Shown: positions 18,559 to 27,703 of the stretch, one piece after another
Layout: each line of letters begins with the position of its first letter
How positions within the stretch are numbered: position 1 is the first letter of the stretch
Origin: Calothrix sp. PCC 7103
GTDB lineage: Bacteria; Cyanobacteriota; Cyanobacteriia; Cyanobacteriales; Nostocaceae
Direction of reading: 5' to 3'
Assembly (NCBI RefSeq): GCF_000331305.1
Contig: NZ_KB217478.1
Coordinates: forward strand, 488,804 to 552,803
Length of the DNA stretch: 64,000 bases
Program-made: the position numbers and the translations under genes
Notes under the pieces: generated by a model
The model's input: only the letters and a program-made list of their open reading frames with translations
Told to the model about the DNA's origin: nothing
The model's database searches: none

Positions 18559-18588
18559 ATCCGTTACATCCGTTTGTAATCCGTTGCC
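18559..18588 (-). repeat. ACGGAT dispersed repeat, copy 2 (inverted)
   Basis: ATCCGTTACATCCGTTTG then TAATCCGTTGCC is the reverse complement of the repeat at 10295. It directly abuts the right end of the 104-bp palindrome, so the two may have travelled together. Confidence 0.75.
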
Positions 18589-18722
18589 ATTTTTCGCCTA
18601 ACTGCATAAGTCTTCTATCGCTAGAAATAGTCTATTTTTACATTCTAAGCACAGGCTCGGCGCCGGGAGCTATGTGTGTGCATCTTTATATATCAATAAT
18701 TTAGTAAAACCGAGGTGAAACA

Positions 18723-19016
18723 ATGCCAGACGAGAAAGATATAGATACTAATAACGATTCTCCTATTGAATTATCTCAAGAAGAACTTGATGGAATTTCT
18801 GGAGGTATTAGTATTTTTGTTTCGGGTTCGACTTTCCAAAGGAGTGATGTATTCGCACAGTCACGAAGACGTTCGCGTCGTGGAAGTAGAAGTTCTAGTT
18901 TCGGCTCTTCGCAGATATCTTCATCAGCTTTTCAAATTATGGGCATCGGTCTAAATTCCTCTGAGGATATTATGACCTTTTTTAAAGGCATTTTTGGATT
19001 TTTCGGTAGAAGATAA
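18723..19016 (+). CDS. Double-glycine leader peptide (CTB-family bacteriocin-like precursor)
   Basis: The 97-residue protein has an acidic leader ending in ELSQEELDGISGG (residues about 17-29), the recognition and cleavage site used by C39-peptidase exporters. The mature part would be about 68 residues, Ser/Arg-rich (SRRRSRRGSRSSSFGSS) with a hydrophobic end (MTFFKGIFGFFGRR). A GAGGTG ribosome site precedes ATG. It is the first gene of a three-gene run with the CNB-domain protein and an HlyD protein, which supports export. No modifying enzyme is adjacent, so the final product may be unmodified. Confidence 0.82.
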   Translation: MPDEKDIDTNNDSPIELSQEELDGISGGISIFVSGSTFQRSDVFAQSRRRSRRGSRSSSFGSSQISSSAFQIMGIGLNSSEDIMTFFKGIFGFFGRR

Positions 19017-19037
19017 TTACGCGACGAGGAACTTACT

Positions 19038-20129
19038 ATGTCATCTGTTATTCTGAAGGAACTTAGCAATCAAGATATTGATTGGATGTTAGCGACTGGG
19101 GAAAAAGTCGAACTTTTACCTGGTACGGTTTTGGTGGAACAAGGCCAGTCTTTAAATGCACTATATATTTTACTCGAAGGCGCCTTAACGGTAACGTTAA
19201 ACCAAGAAAGTGCTGACCCGTTGGGACGTGCGTTTGCGGTGTTAGAAGGTGGAATACCAGGGAGGGAAGTAGCGCATTTGGAGAAGGGAGAGATAATAGG
19301 AGTTCCTCTATTTGAAAATAATTTATCTTCTACAACTGTTTGTGCGAGAAAGAAATCTGTGGTTTTGATGGTTCCGAATGCTAAACTCACATCAAAACTA
19401 CATCAAGATTTAGAGTTTGCCGCACATTTATATCGTGCGTTTGCTGTAATGCTTGCTAATCGTCTTCAACAAATAATGAAAGAATTAGGACGCAGTACAA
19501 CTGTTTTAAGTAAACCACAGTTACGCGAAGCTTTAATAATATTTGGTGAGTTGCACGATAGTGATATTGACTGGTTAATAGCAGCAGGTCAAATTCAAAT
19601 GTTTCCTACTGGGTCTGTTTTAATTCGTAGCGGTAGACCAAGCGAAGCATTATATATTTTACTTGATGGCGCCGTTGCCTTAAATGCGAGCGATGATGAT
19701 GGTAATATACTTGCACATGCTTTTTCCAATTTAGAAGACAGTAAAAGTCAACCGTTGGAACGCGAGTTTGGTAGGTTATCACGGGGTGACATGGTTGGAG
19801 AAACACCATTCATTGAGGTGCAACCCGAAGCAGTAACTGTAAAAGCAGTCAAAGACTCGCGAGTATTATCAATACCAAAATGGCGCCTGTCTGCCAAGTT
19901 ACTACACGATGTTGGCTTTGCAGTTAGATTCTACCGCGTTTTGGCAATAATTCTAGCAGATAAACAAACATCACTCGTCCAACGTTTAGGGTACGGTCGA
20001 TTAACTTATAGTAGCGATCAATCTTTAGATGATACTTTTGCAAACGAGCTTAATAACTATTCTTTAACACAAATGGGACTCGCTGGCGCCCGTTTTGATT
20101 GGATGCTCAAAAGAATTCGCATTGAATAG
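19038..20129 (+). CDS. Protein with two tandem cyclic-nucleotide-binding-fold domains
   Basis: The 363 residues are an internal duplication. ELSNQDIDWMLATGEKVELLP...ALYILLEGALTV at about 7-55 matches ELHDSDIDWLIAAG...ALYILLDGAVAL at about 174-220. Each half has the CNB beta-roll, but the phosphate-binding cassette looks degenerate (GEIIGVPLFENNLSS and GDMVGETPFIEVQPE lack the usual Arg), so cAMP binding is doubtful. The gene lies 21 nt after the double-glycine peptide and 42 nt before the HlyD gene. In related loci, CNB domains occur in or beside NHLM-type exporters. I infer an accessory role in peptide secretion. Confidence 0.85.
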   Translation: MSSVILKELSNQDIDWMLATGEKVELLPGTVLVEQGQSLNALYILLEGALTVTLNQESADPLGRAFAVLEGGIPGREVAHLEKGEIIGVPLFENNLSSTTVCARKKSVVLMVPNAKLTSKLHQDLEFAAHLYRAFAVMLANRLQQIMKELGRSTTVLSKPQLREALIIFGELHDSDIDWLIAAGQIQMFPTGSVLIRSGRPSEALYILLDGAVALNASDDDGNILAHAFSNLEDSKSQPLEREFGRLSRGDMVGETPFIEVQPEAVTVKAVKDSRVLSIPKWRLSAKLLHDVGFAVRFYRVLAIILADKQTSLVQRLGYGRLTYSSDQSLDDTFANELNNYSLTQMGLAGARFDWMLKRIRIE

Positions 20130-20135
20130 AAACCT

Positions 20136-20150
20136 AGAAACCCGGTTTCT
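20136..20150. repeat. AGAAACCCGGTTTCT palindrome, copy 1
   Basis: A small perfect palindrome between the CNB-domain gene and HlyD. It recurs with one or two changes at 29643-29657 and 44570-44584, and partly at 54054-54066. Confidence 0.75.
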
Positions 20151-20171
20151 TAATATATATAGGAGAAAAAA

Positions 20172-21623
20172 ATGGTAACGCAACAAAACACCGAAAAAAA
20201 TCAAAACAACCTATTTCGTAAAGAAGCACTAGACAAAGTAGCTTCTCCAGAACAACTAGACCAATTAATTAAAGTCACAAGTCCTAAACGTTGGTTTTCT
20301 TTATTTGCACTCGGCGCCTTAGTCATTAGTGGAGCAGCATGGAGCGTACTAGGAGAAATACCAATTGTAGTCACAGGTAAAGGTATAATGGTATATCCTA
20401 GCCAAGTAGCAACACTACAAGCATCTAGCTCAGGACGTATTTCAGAATTAAAACTGCGAGCAGGAGATACAGTTAAGAAAGGTGAAGTTATCGCCACAAT
20501 TGACCAAACCGAACTACGTAAACAATTACAATTAAACAAAGAAAAGTTAACTCAGTTAATAATTCAAGACCAAACAGCAAACACAGTCCAAGCACAACGT
20601 ACTACTGTAGAAGAAACGGCAATAGCTCAACAACGTCAAACATTATTACAAAGTTTACAAACTGTGGAGTCATTAACCCCAGTATTACGAGAAAAAGGAT
20701 TAGAAGTTATCAAAAAAGATCGCTCTAATTTGCGCTTACGGTTAGCAAACGTGCGTGAACTACAACCAACATTAAAACAGCGATGGAAAGTACGCGAAAA
20801 ACTCTTGGAACAAGGTGCAGTAAATAAAGACACAGTATTAAGCGCAAAGCAAGAATATATTAATTCTCAAGCGCAAATAGACGAAGCAGAATCACAATTA
20901 AATCAACTTGACGTTAAAGAAGCAGATGCTCAACGTCAATATTTACAAAATTTGAATCAAGTTAACGAAATAAAAACCCAACTCAAAGCATTAGATAGCC
21001 GTAAAGAAACTCAAAAAGAGCAAGACTTTACAACTGCAACAAGTCGAAAAAAAGAAATTCAAGAAACTGAACGTTTAATCGCACAATTAGAATTACAGTT
21101 ACAAAAGAACAGCCAAATTATTAGTGATTATACAGGTACAGTTTTAGAATTAACAGCCAAACCAGGTCAACAATTAGAACCAGGTTTAGGAATAGGAACA
21201 GTATCCACACAAGAATCTGGCGCCAAATTAGTAAACATAGTATTCTTACCGGAGAGCGAAAACAAAAAAATCAAGATTGGCACACCTTTACAAATTATCC
21301 CTTCCACCGTCAAACGTGAAGAATTTGGTGGTATTGAAGCTAAAGTCACGAAAGTATCATCATTTCCAGTAACTCAACAAGGTGTTGCCAACATTATAGG
21401 CAACCCAGATATTCTACCAGGTGTATTAGACAAAGGACCTCAAATCGCAGTTTACACAGAACCCCAAATTGACGGAACACCAAGTGGTTACAAATGGTCA
21501 TCATCCTCTGGTCCACAATTTAAAGTCGCACCTGGTACTACCACATCAGTCAGAATAACAGTAGAAAAGAAAAAGCCTATCGAATTTGTATTACCTATCT
21601 TCAAATCTTGGACAGGAAACTAA
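20172..21623 (+). CDS. HlyD-type membrane fusion protein (NHLM bacteriocin system secretion protein)
   Basis: The 483-residue periplasmic adaptor has an N-terminal cytoplasmic segment (FRKEALDKVASPEQLDQLIKVTSPKRW), one TM helix at about 42-62 and a biotinyl-lipoyl half (ASSSGRISELKLRAGDTVKKGEVIATID). A long coiled coil runs to about 320, followed by the second lipoyl half and the beta-barrel. The N-terminal pattern is the one I know from NHLM/NHPM peptide export systems. AGGAG stands before ATG. The expected partner, an ABC transporter with a C39 peptidase, is not in this window; the next gene converges and is a dynamin. Confidence 0.9.
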   Translation: MVTQQNTEKNQNNLFRKEALDKVASPEQLDQLIKVTSPKRWFSLFALGALVISGAAWSVLGEIPIVVTGKGIMVYPSQVATLQASSSGRISELKLRAGDTVKKGEVIATIDQTELRKQLQLNKEKLTQLIIQDQTANTVQAQRTTVEETAIAQQRQTLLQSLQTVESLTPVLREKGLEVIKKDRSNLRLRLANVRELQPTLKQRWKVREKLLEQGAVNKDTVLSAKQEYINSQAQIDEAESQLNQLDVKEADAQRQYLQNLNQVNEIKTQLKALDSRKETQKEQDFTTATSRKKEIQETERLIAQLELQLQKNSQIISDYTGTVLELTAKPGQQLEPGLGIGTVSTQESGAKLVNIVFLPESENKKIKIGTPLQIIPSTVKREEFGGIEAKVTKVSSFPVTQQGVANIIGNPDILPGVLDKGPQIAVYTEPQIDGTPSGYKWSSSSGPQFKVAPGTTTSVRITVEKKKPIEFVLPIFKSWTGN

Positions 21624-21771
21624 TGTGTTAAAATATGCCGTGCTAATTATAGTCTTAACACAGGCACCAATGATGATATGATAATGTTACCAAACCAGTT
21701 GAACCACAGCATTTGATAAACGTTATTGTTGATGTACGCTCGCATATGCACCAAAATATGTAGTAAGAATG

Positions 21772-23874
21772 CTAATTTTCTGACAATAAATTGTATGCTT
21801 CGTTAATTTGATGCATTCTTTCTTGTGCTTGTCGTTGTTGTGTTTTATCTGAGAATAAGTCGGGGTGCCATTGTTTCACAAGTTTTCGGTATGCTTGTTT
21901 AATTTCTGTAATCGAGGCGCCTTCTTTTAAGCCTAACACACTTAGGCTGTGCGTTTGATTGATATTTTTGGGAGGGGTATTTGGTTTTTGATTACCTGGC
22001 ATACCCATATTAGCTTTCATTTGTGCAATTTCTTCATCGAGTTCCCAATTGCGGAATTTTGCCTCAACTTCTGCGACATTTATTTTTGGTAATGGTTGTT
22101 TTGGTAATGGCGTCTCCGGAACAGGTGTTTGATTTTGCTTCGGCATACCTACAGATTCTTTGGTGCCAACTCCTTGAGAACGATATACTGTTTGAGTACT
22201 TGTATTTTTATTTACTTCGTTAGTTACTTCAACTTTGTATTGATTTGGTATTGATATTCCGAAATTGTTTTCTAGTGCTTGGTTGAGTTGAAGTAAGGTA
22301 TTTTGCCACTGTAACAATTCTTGATGCTTCTGGATAATATCTGGTGTATCGGTAGGTTCAACAAAACGAATAACGAGGTTTGCTTTGCGTTCGTACTCAT
22401 TTAATATAGATAAACTTTCATGACTAAAGGTACTAAGATAATTATCGACTGCATCAAGACATAATGTTGCAACCTGTTGATGATATGATTGAGTAGATGA
22501 TTCTTTTCCTTGTTCTTGAATGGTTTTATTGGCTAAATAAGCAATACTACCTAAAACTGCGGCGCCTAATGGACCACCAAGAACCCAACCGATACCACTA
22601 CCAACTGCCAATGAACCAGGTTCACTCAAATCACTACTATTATTAGTACGGGGTGGTAGAGTTACTCTAGGATGTTTGGGTAACGGTAATACTAAATTTT
22701 CTTTTTGCTGAGACGAGAAAAACTCGTAAGCTTGGTCTAACCATTTAGTGACTGCTAACTGTAAATTATTCAAATCTGATTTAAAAGTGTTTTCCCAAGT
22801 GGTAAAATTTTCTTGTGCTAAAGCGACAGCTGCATCACTTTGATATTTTTCCCGCAGCTTATTCAACTCTAAATGCGAACGTAGTTTATTAAGACTTTGA
22901 GAAAAGCCTTGCTGTATCAAGCTTTCTGCACGTCTTTTAATTTCATTCGCAGCATTATTTTTATCGGTGATTTTTTTAATGTCGTTTTCAAGGGGGGTTA
23001 TTTTTGCTTGCAAAGCTTGTTGTATTTGTTTTGTTACTGCTACAACTCGCGGCGCCACAACTTCTTTTCGGTTACGCTTGAGTATAGTAGCCACATTTTG
23101 CAGTGCTGTTTCAAATTCCACTAACCCGCTACTACTAGCCAAACTAGTATCACCTTTAATTCTCGCACGTAAAGCGGGTAATGCATCAACTCGATATAAG
23201 TTGCTAAAACCGGATGGAATATCCGCACGAAAACTTTCGGCAACGAACCGTAAACGGTTGTGCAACTCTTTTTGCTCATCTGGTTCGAGCAAGTTCATAA
23301 AGTTAGCGACAAAAATAACTGTCTTAATACCCCTATCGAGTAACCAGTCGCGTAAATTTTCACGCTCACCCAAAGTCATCAATTTACGAGCGTCTAATAA
23401 CTGTACAACCAAATGGGCGCCTAAAAGTTGCTCTTTAACTAAATTATCCTGTGCTTCGCGGTCATTAGTACCAGGTAAATCAAGAAATTCAATTCCCGTT
23501 TCCAGAAATGGATGCGGATAAAAGACTTCCACAGAGGTAACATCACCTCGCATCCGTCTTTCACCATCTAATACAGCAAACTCTTTGAGGATATCTGTAC
23601 CGCTACGATATATCTCACTCCCATTACGAAGTAAAATACGAGTTCGTATATCTGTACCATATTTTACTGTAATCGCGGCGCCTGTCGTTGGAATTAAATC
23701 GATGGGTAAAGTCTTGCTACCCAACATCGCATTTAATAATGTAGACTTGCCGTGGTTGAAGGGACCAAATACCGCAATGCGAAAGTTCGGATTGGTAAGA
23801 TAGTCACAGATAGCAGTTACATCTTGGTTCAGTAACTTGGATGTATTTTTAAGAATGTTTATTAAATCTTGCAT
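21772..23874 (-). CDS. Dynamin-like GTPase with C-terminal DnaJ domain
   Basis: The 700-residue protein starts with a dynamin GTPase: GPFNHGKST at 37-45, the switch Thr in IPTTGAA, DLPGTND, and ANFMN where N/T-K-x-D is expected. A helical stalk follows, with a glycine-rich hydrophobic stretch (GSGIGWVLGGPLGAAVLGSIAYLA, about 415-440) that could be the membrane paddle. From about 640 to the end is a J domain: LSVLGLKEGASITEIKQAY, HPD near 670, and QINEAYNLL. A J domain recruits and activates an Hsp70. It is the last gene of the dynamin operon, 94 nt after the BDLP1-type gene. The role is unknown; membrane remodelling or stress repair aided by DnaK is an inference. Confidence 0.88.
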   Translation of the reverse strand: MQDLINILKNTSKLLNQDVTAICDYLTNPNFRIAVFGPFNHGKSTLLNAMLGSKTLPIDLIPTTGAAITVKYGTDIRTRILLRNGSEIYRSGTDILKEFAVLDGERRMRGDVTSVEVFYPHPFLETGIEFLDLPGTNDREAQDNLVKEQLLGAHLVVQLLDARKLMTLGERENLRDWLLDRGIKTVIFVANFMNLLEPDEQKELHNRLRFVAESFRADIPSGFSNLYRVDALPALRARIKGDTSLASSSGLVEFETALQNVATILKRNRKEVVAPRVVAVTKQIQQALQAKITPLENDIKKITDKNNAANEIKRRAESLIQQGFSQSLNKLRSHLELNKLREKYQSDAAVALAQENFTTWENTFKSDLNNLQLAVTKWLDQAYEFFSSQQKENLVLPLPKHPRVTLPPRTNNSSDLSEPGSLAVGSGIGWVLGGPLGAAVLGSIAYLANKTIQEQGKESSTQSYHQQVATLCLDAVDNYLSTFSHESLSILNEYERKANLVIRFVEPTDTPDIIQKHQELLQWQNTLLQLNQALENNFGISIPNQYKVEVTNEVNKNTSTQTVYRSQGVGTKESVGMPKQNQTPVPETPLPKQPLPKINVAEVEAKFRNWELDEEIAQMKANMGMPGNQKPNTPPKNINQTHSLSVLGLKEGASITEIKQAYRKLVKQWHPDLFSDKTQQRQAQERMHQINEAYNLLSEN

Positions 23875-23887
23875 AATATTTTATACA

Positions 23888-23963
23888 CCTCTCTGCGCTC
23901 TCTGTGCCTCTGTGGTGAGAAAAAAGATTTATTTACCACAGAGACGCAGAGGACACAGAGGAG
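23888..23963. repeat. ACCACAGAG-type inverted repeat between the two dynamin genes
   Basis: Imperfect arms (CCTCTGTGGT against ACCACAGAGACGC and flanks) surround an AT-rich loop. The same kind of element is at 36349-36423 and 39139-39203. If transcribed it would form a long hairpin inside the dynamin mRNA. Confidence 0.75.
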
Positions 23964-23968
23964 AAGAA

Positions 23969-26023
23969 TTATTTGTAATATGTAAGGAGATTAGAGAAAG
24001 CTGATTCGATGTTGTTTAATTGAGTAAACACATCTTCAGTGAGTTTGTTCAACCGTTTTAATTCAGCTTCGTTATTAATTTCGCACGTTTCCTTCTGTTT
24101 GAGTAAGTTATCGAGTTCAGACTTACGCGATAATATATCCTCGTTTATCCGCTTACTCACTTCACGTTCATAAGCATCGAAACATTCTTTCACAGCATCG
24201 TATACTGTTTTAGATTGTTCTTGCGCTACTTGGGGTAAATACTTAACTAGTTCTTTTTTCGCAGTTTTGACTAACTCTTTTCGTGCTTGGTCTGCTTGTA
24301 ACATTCCTACACCTAAACCAAGTACTGCAAAACCTATAGGTCCAAGGAATATACCAGTAACAGTAGATAATAATCCACCGACACCTAATACTGTAAAGTA
24401 ATTTAATAATATATTCTTCCAATCAAATCCGGCACCCGCCATTGCAAAACCTGCTAAATTACCCCTAGATAACGATAAAAGTCCCATTGCCCATTTTGCC
24501 CAGCTTGGTGCATCTTCTTCACCCGATACGTTAGTATTGAGTTTAACTTTCTCACCAGTAAGTTTTTCAGTAATCTGATTGGTAATTTGATTATATGAGT
24601 CACCGTATTTAGCTGCGCTTCGACCTAGCTGTACAAAAGCACTATTAATATCGCGTTCAGCAGTCAGACTCCACGCAGCAAGTTTATCTGCAATATATTG
24701 TTCAAATGCTTTTTGAAGTGCAGCGTTAAATGCTTCCCGTTTACCACTGCTGAGAAAGTCGAGTATATTTAACTCTGGTTGATAACGCAGAAAGTCTGTT
24801 TCAAAGGTATTACCCAGGTTTAAAACGTAACTGCGGAATGAGTCGGAGATACTATGTGCTTGGGTATCACGGGTTTTGAGAATTTCTTTTTGGAAGTCGT
24901 CACGAATATTGGTAAGTTTATTAAATTCGGGTTCAACGGAGTTTATTCGGTTCCGAAGTTCTTCAACTCCCTGTTCAAGTAGAGGTATTCGTCGTTCGAC
25001 ACTTTCTTTGGTGTTGTTACTTGCAGTACGTGCAAGTGTACGAACTTGTCGCAGTTCTGAAACAGCACGTTCACGGGTAAGGAAAGTATTTAAGGCGCCC
25101 ATAAACTGCGGAAATCCTGTACCATCTAAATCAGCTTGAGGATTTTTTAACCGTTTACGAAGCGCTTGGATGGAGGAAAGCTCAAATACTCGTTCATCAT
25201 ATATATTATGACCATCGATATCGCAGTATTCTGCTAAGTTAGCGTGGAAAACTTTGCGTAACCGTTCTTCAGCTTCACGTAACTCGTCTTTATCATCGGG
25301 GTCAATAAGTGCTTCTTTTACTTGATCCCAAGCATTTATCAGGAAAAATACAGAAAGACCACGATTTTTAATATAATTCTCTAAATATCGTCGTTCACCT
25401 AACGTACAAGGTTGTGACGCACGTAAAACGAATAAAATAGCATGACAGTTATTAATGTAGCCCAATGATAACTCATTACGTGCTTCGGTATCATTCAAAC
25501 CGGGACTATCAACAATTTCAATTCCTTTTTCGAGTAAAGGTAAAGGATATTCTACTATGGCATGAGTAACACCTGGGAAAGCTTGTTTATTATCTTGTTC
25601 TAACCTCTTGGCTTCGGCAGGGTCAATGGTATATTTTACTTTGAAGGTTTCAAAGTCCATTGTTTGAGGTGGTTTGCCATCGTCAAAATGTACCGTGACC
25701 TTTTTCTGGGCGCCGTAGCGAAGTACAGTTAAGATGGCAGTACAAGGATTAACGTCACTGGGTAATATCCGCTCTCCGATCAAAGCGTTGAGAAAAGTAC
25801 TCTTACCTCGCTTCATGTCACCCAACACCATCAAGCGAAATACTCCTGTACGGAGATTATTACTTGCCACACGTATATCATCGATATCACGTGTACTATC
25901 CCCTACAGCTTGATTAATGGTATCAGCCATTTTATCAAGGGATGTAGCCACTTGCGCGCGTACCTGAATTACACGCTCTAAATCATTGAGAAAAGTATCA
26001 GTCCCATTTCCTGCCATCTTCAA
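23969..26023 (-). CDS. Bacterial dynamin-like protein, BDLP1 type
   Basis: The 684-residue protein closely follows, by memory, the Nostoc punctiforme BDLP whose structure is known. It has GDMKRGKSTFLNALIG, LPSDVNPCTA (switch I Thr), VDSPGLNDTEARNELS, LINAWDQV as the base motif, the neck/trunk helices and a hydrophobic paddle (FTVLGVGGLLSTVTGIFLGPIGFAVLG, about 555-585). A helical C terminus ends SNLLTYY. BDLP binds and tubulates lipid bilayers on nucleotide binding. The frame starts with TTG; ATG two codons later is equally possible. It follows the small membrane protein by 17 nt and precedes the J-domain dynamin, which suggests a two-dynamin complex. Confidence 0.95.
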   Translation of the reverse strand: MKMAGNGTDTFLNDLERVIQVRAQVATSLDKMADTINQAVGDSTRDIDDIRVASNNLRTGVFRLMVLGDMKRGKSTFLNALIGERILPSDVNPCTAILTVLRYGAQKKVTVHFDDGKPPQTMDFETFKVKYTIDPAEAKRLEQDNKQAFPGVTHAIVEYPLPLLEKGIEIVDSPGLNDTEARNELSLGYINNCHAILFVLRASQPCTLGERRYLENYIKNRGLSVFFLINAWDQVKEALIDPDDKDELREAEERLRKVFHANLAEYCDIDGHNIYDERVFELSSIQALRKRLKNPQADLDGTGFPQFMGALNTFLTRERAVSELRQVRTLARTASNNTKESVERRIPLLEQGVEELRNRINSVEPEFNKLTNIRDDFQKEILKTRDTQAHSISDSFRSYVLNLGNTFETDFLRYQPELNILDFLSSGKREAFNAALQKAFEQYIADKLAAWSLTAERDINSAFVQLGRSAAKYGDSYNQITNQITEKLTGEKVKLNTNVSGEEDAPSWAKWAMGLLSLSRGNLAGFAMAGAGFDWKNILLNYFTVLGVGGLLSTVTGIFLGPIGFAVLGLGVGMLQADQARKELVKTAKKELVKYLPQVAQEQSKTVYDAVKECFDAYEREVSKRINEDILSRKSELDNLLKQKETCEINNEAELKRLNKLTEDVFTQLNNIESAFSNLLTYYK

Positions 26024-26040
26024 ATAATCCTTGCTATATA

Positions 26041-26382
26041 CTATTTCTTTTTATCGAAAAACAATTTATACCCTACAAATAATAGTGTTCCCACAATTAG
26101 CAAATTAGCAACAACTGCAGCAACTCTAACCAAAGCTATTGCCGCAACCCCAACACCAAATAACTTTAACCCTAGAATTACCTTGGGTTTCCATAATTTT
26201 CCCTTCGCTTGTTCGTTTTGGTTATGCGGAACTCTGGTAGTTTGATAAAATTGGATTTCTTGCTTATTAGACTTTGACTCTAAATCCCGTAAACGTGATT
26301 CAGTTTCACGCTGACGAATTTCACGTTCGATACGTTCGAGTTCTTTGCTGTGTTCCTCCGGTGTCATTTTAGATACCCCCAT
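26041..26382 (-). CDS. Small coiled-coil/transmembrane protein, first gene of the dynamin operon
   Basis: I do not recognise the family. Residues 6-60 are highly charged and predicted helical (ERIEREIRQRETESRLRDLE), followed by a basic linker and a hydrophobic segment at about 80-108 (LFGVGVAAIALVRVAAVVANLL) ending FFDKKK. The topology suggests a cytoplasmic coiled coil tethered to the membrane. It sits 17 nt upstream of the BDLP1-type gene on the same strand, so a role as membrane receptor or regulator of the dynamins is a fair guess. In-frame ATGs at codons 1 and 6 are both possible starts. Confidence 0.78.
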   Translation of the reverse strand: MGVSKMTPEEHSKELERIEREIRQRETESRLRDLESKSNKQEIQFYQTTRVPHNQNEQAKGKLWKPKVILGLKLFGVGVAAIALVRVAAVVANLLIVGTLLFVGYKLFFDKKK

Positions 26383-26721
26383 TAGGTATTAAAAGCATTA
26401 ATTGTAACATAGCGCACATAGAAAATAAAAATCATCAGTGCAACCACTACTTAATGAATAAATATTTGGTGACTTTTGATATTTAAAGGTTAGATACAGA
26501 ATTAGAATCAACGGTTCCGGTTCCAGATAGATTAAAAATTGAAACGTTGTTGTAGAGACGTGTAAACGAAGTTTTCCCGAAGGGATTAATCACATCTCTA
26601 CGTCAATGGTACGTCATTCTGTATATATAGCAATTTCGGTGCCGTTGTCAGAAGTACCGATACAACCGATACCATCAGTGCTACTAACTCGTCTTACAAA
26701 TGCTTGTGAGTAACAAGATAT
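26383..26721. other. 339-nt intergenic region with a GTAGAGACG repeat
   Basis: It holds a hairpin repeat at 26552-26601 (GTAGAGACGTG against CACATCTCTAC, with an inner CCCGAAGGG loop) and otherwise nothing I can name. The promoter of the dynamin operon should be at its left end. Confidence 0.5.
26552..26601. repeat. GTAGAGACG-type dispersed hairpin
   Basis: The 11-bp arms GTAGAGACGTG and CACATCTCTAC (one mismatch) are farther apart than in the copies at 18491 and 49843. Confidence 0.7.
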
Positions 26722-27639
26722 TTAATTATGTATAATTTCATTTGTTGCTGTTGTAGGTGTTTGTTGTTTATTTTGCAGTTCTAAAAGTTCTGGAACTGTA
26801 ACGAATTTATAGCCTTGTTTTCTAAGTATACTTATAATTTGTGGTAAAGCTGTTACTGTATGACTACGATTTCCTCCTCCATCGTGCATTAGTACTATAC
26901 CACCCGGCGCCACTTTCATGACTCGTTGAATTAATGTAGATACAGAGGGTATACGATAGTCTTCAGAGTCTGCGGACCAAAGAATCACTGAGTGGTTTTG
27001 ATTTTTCGCGTAGTCTACTAAACCGTTGTTTAAGATTCCTCCGGGTGGACGAAATAGAGTTGTTTTGGCGCCTGTAGTTTTGTATATTATATCTGCTGTA
27101 CTTTCGATTTCAGATGCTGCTAACTGCGAATTCATATGCATGTACCAGTGATGCCATGTATGGTTGCCAATAACGTGACCGTCTGCGATTACATTTTTTG
27201 CTTGCTGGGGATAAGTTTTGACGTTTTCCCCTATCATGAAGAAAGTTGCTTGAATATGATTTTGACGCAGTATTTTTAATATTTGGTCTGTGGTGTTATG
27301 CCAAGGTCCATCATCGAACGTTAAAGCTACATATTTCTTTGTTTTGGGAAGTTTTACGGCATGTACTACTGTTCCAGCAAAATTTGATGGTGCATTAAAA
27401 GATATACTATTTACAGGCGCCTCTGTTTGGGAGTCAGATGTTTTATTTAATACTTCTGAGGATAAAATCTGTGGTGGCATTTGAATAGGATATTGCGCTT
27501 GTCCAAATACTTCTTGTTGATTTCGTTTACTTAATAGTGTGTAAGTGAATATACTGGTACCGATAATAAGTGATATTAGTATTAATCGGCGCCAAAAAAA
27601 CTTTCTTTTAAGTGTGCTTTTTTTTATTCGAGTTTTCAT
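26722..27639 (-). CDS. Membrane-anchored polysaccharide deacetylase (NodB domain)
   Basis: NodB-type enzymes remove N-acetyl groups from peptidoglycan or other glycans. The catalytic motifs are complete: TFDDGPW (with the two Asp), HVIGNHTWHH (metal His pair), RPPGG, DSEDYR and IVLMHDGGG. A basic N terminus and one TM helix (about 15-35) put the domain on the outer face. 305 residues. A TP-rich tail (NKQQTPTTATN) closes it. No partner gene is adjacent; the cobalt transporter follows on the same strand but upstream in transcription. Confidence 0.9.
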   Translation of the reverse strand: MKTRIKKSTLKRKFFWRRLILISLIIGTSIFTYTLLSKRNQQEVFGQAQYPIQMPPQILSSEVLNKTSDSQTEAPVNSISFNAPSNFAGTVVHAVKLPKTKKYVALTFDDGPWHNTTDQILKILRQNHIQATFFMIGENVKTYPQQAKNVIADGHVIGNHTWHHWYMHMNSQLAASEIESTADIIYKTTGAKTTLFRPPGGILNNGLVDYAKNQNHSVILWSADSEDYRIPSVSTLIQRVMKVAPGGIVLMHDGGGNRSHTVTALPQIISILRKQGYKFVTVPELLELQNKQQTPTTATNEIIHN

Positions 27640-27703
27640 ACATTTGTACCCAAATAACCAGGCTTAATAGTATCACATTTAAGGTAGTTTTTCTGTTGAC
27701 GCA

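Noticed and set aside
18398..18601. Small open frame after the AlkB-like gene
   Set aside because: It consists almost entirely of the 104-bp palindrome and the ACGGAT repeat.
21772..26382. Reading the dynamin operon as an established anti-phage system
   Set aside because: The BDLP1-type protein is widespread in Nostocales and there is no nuclease, protease or other effector beside it. Defence is only one possibility.
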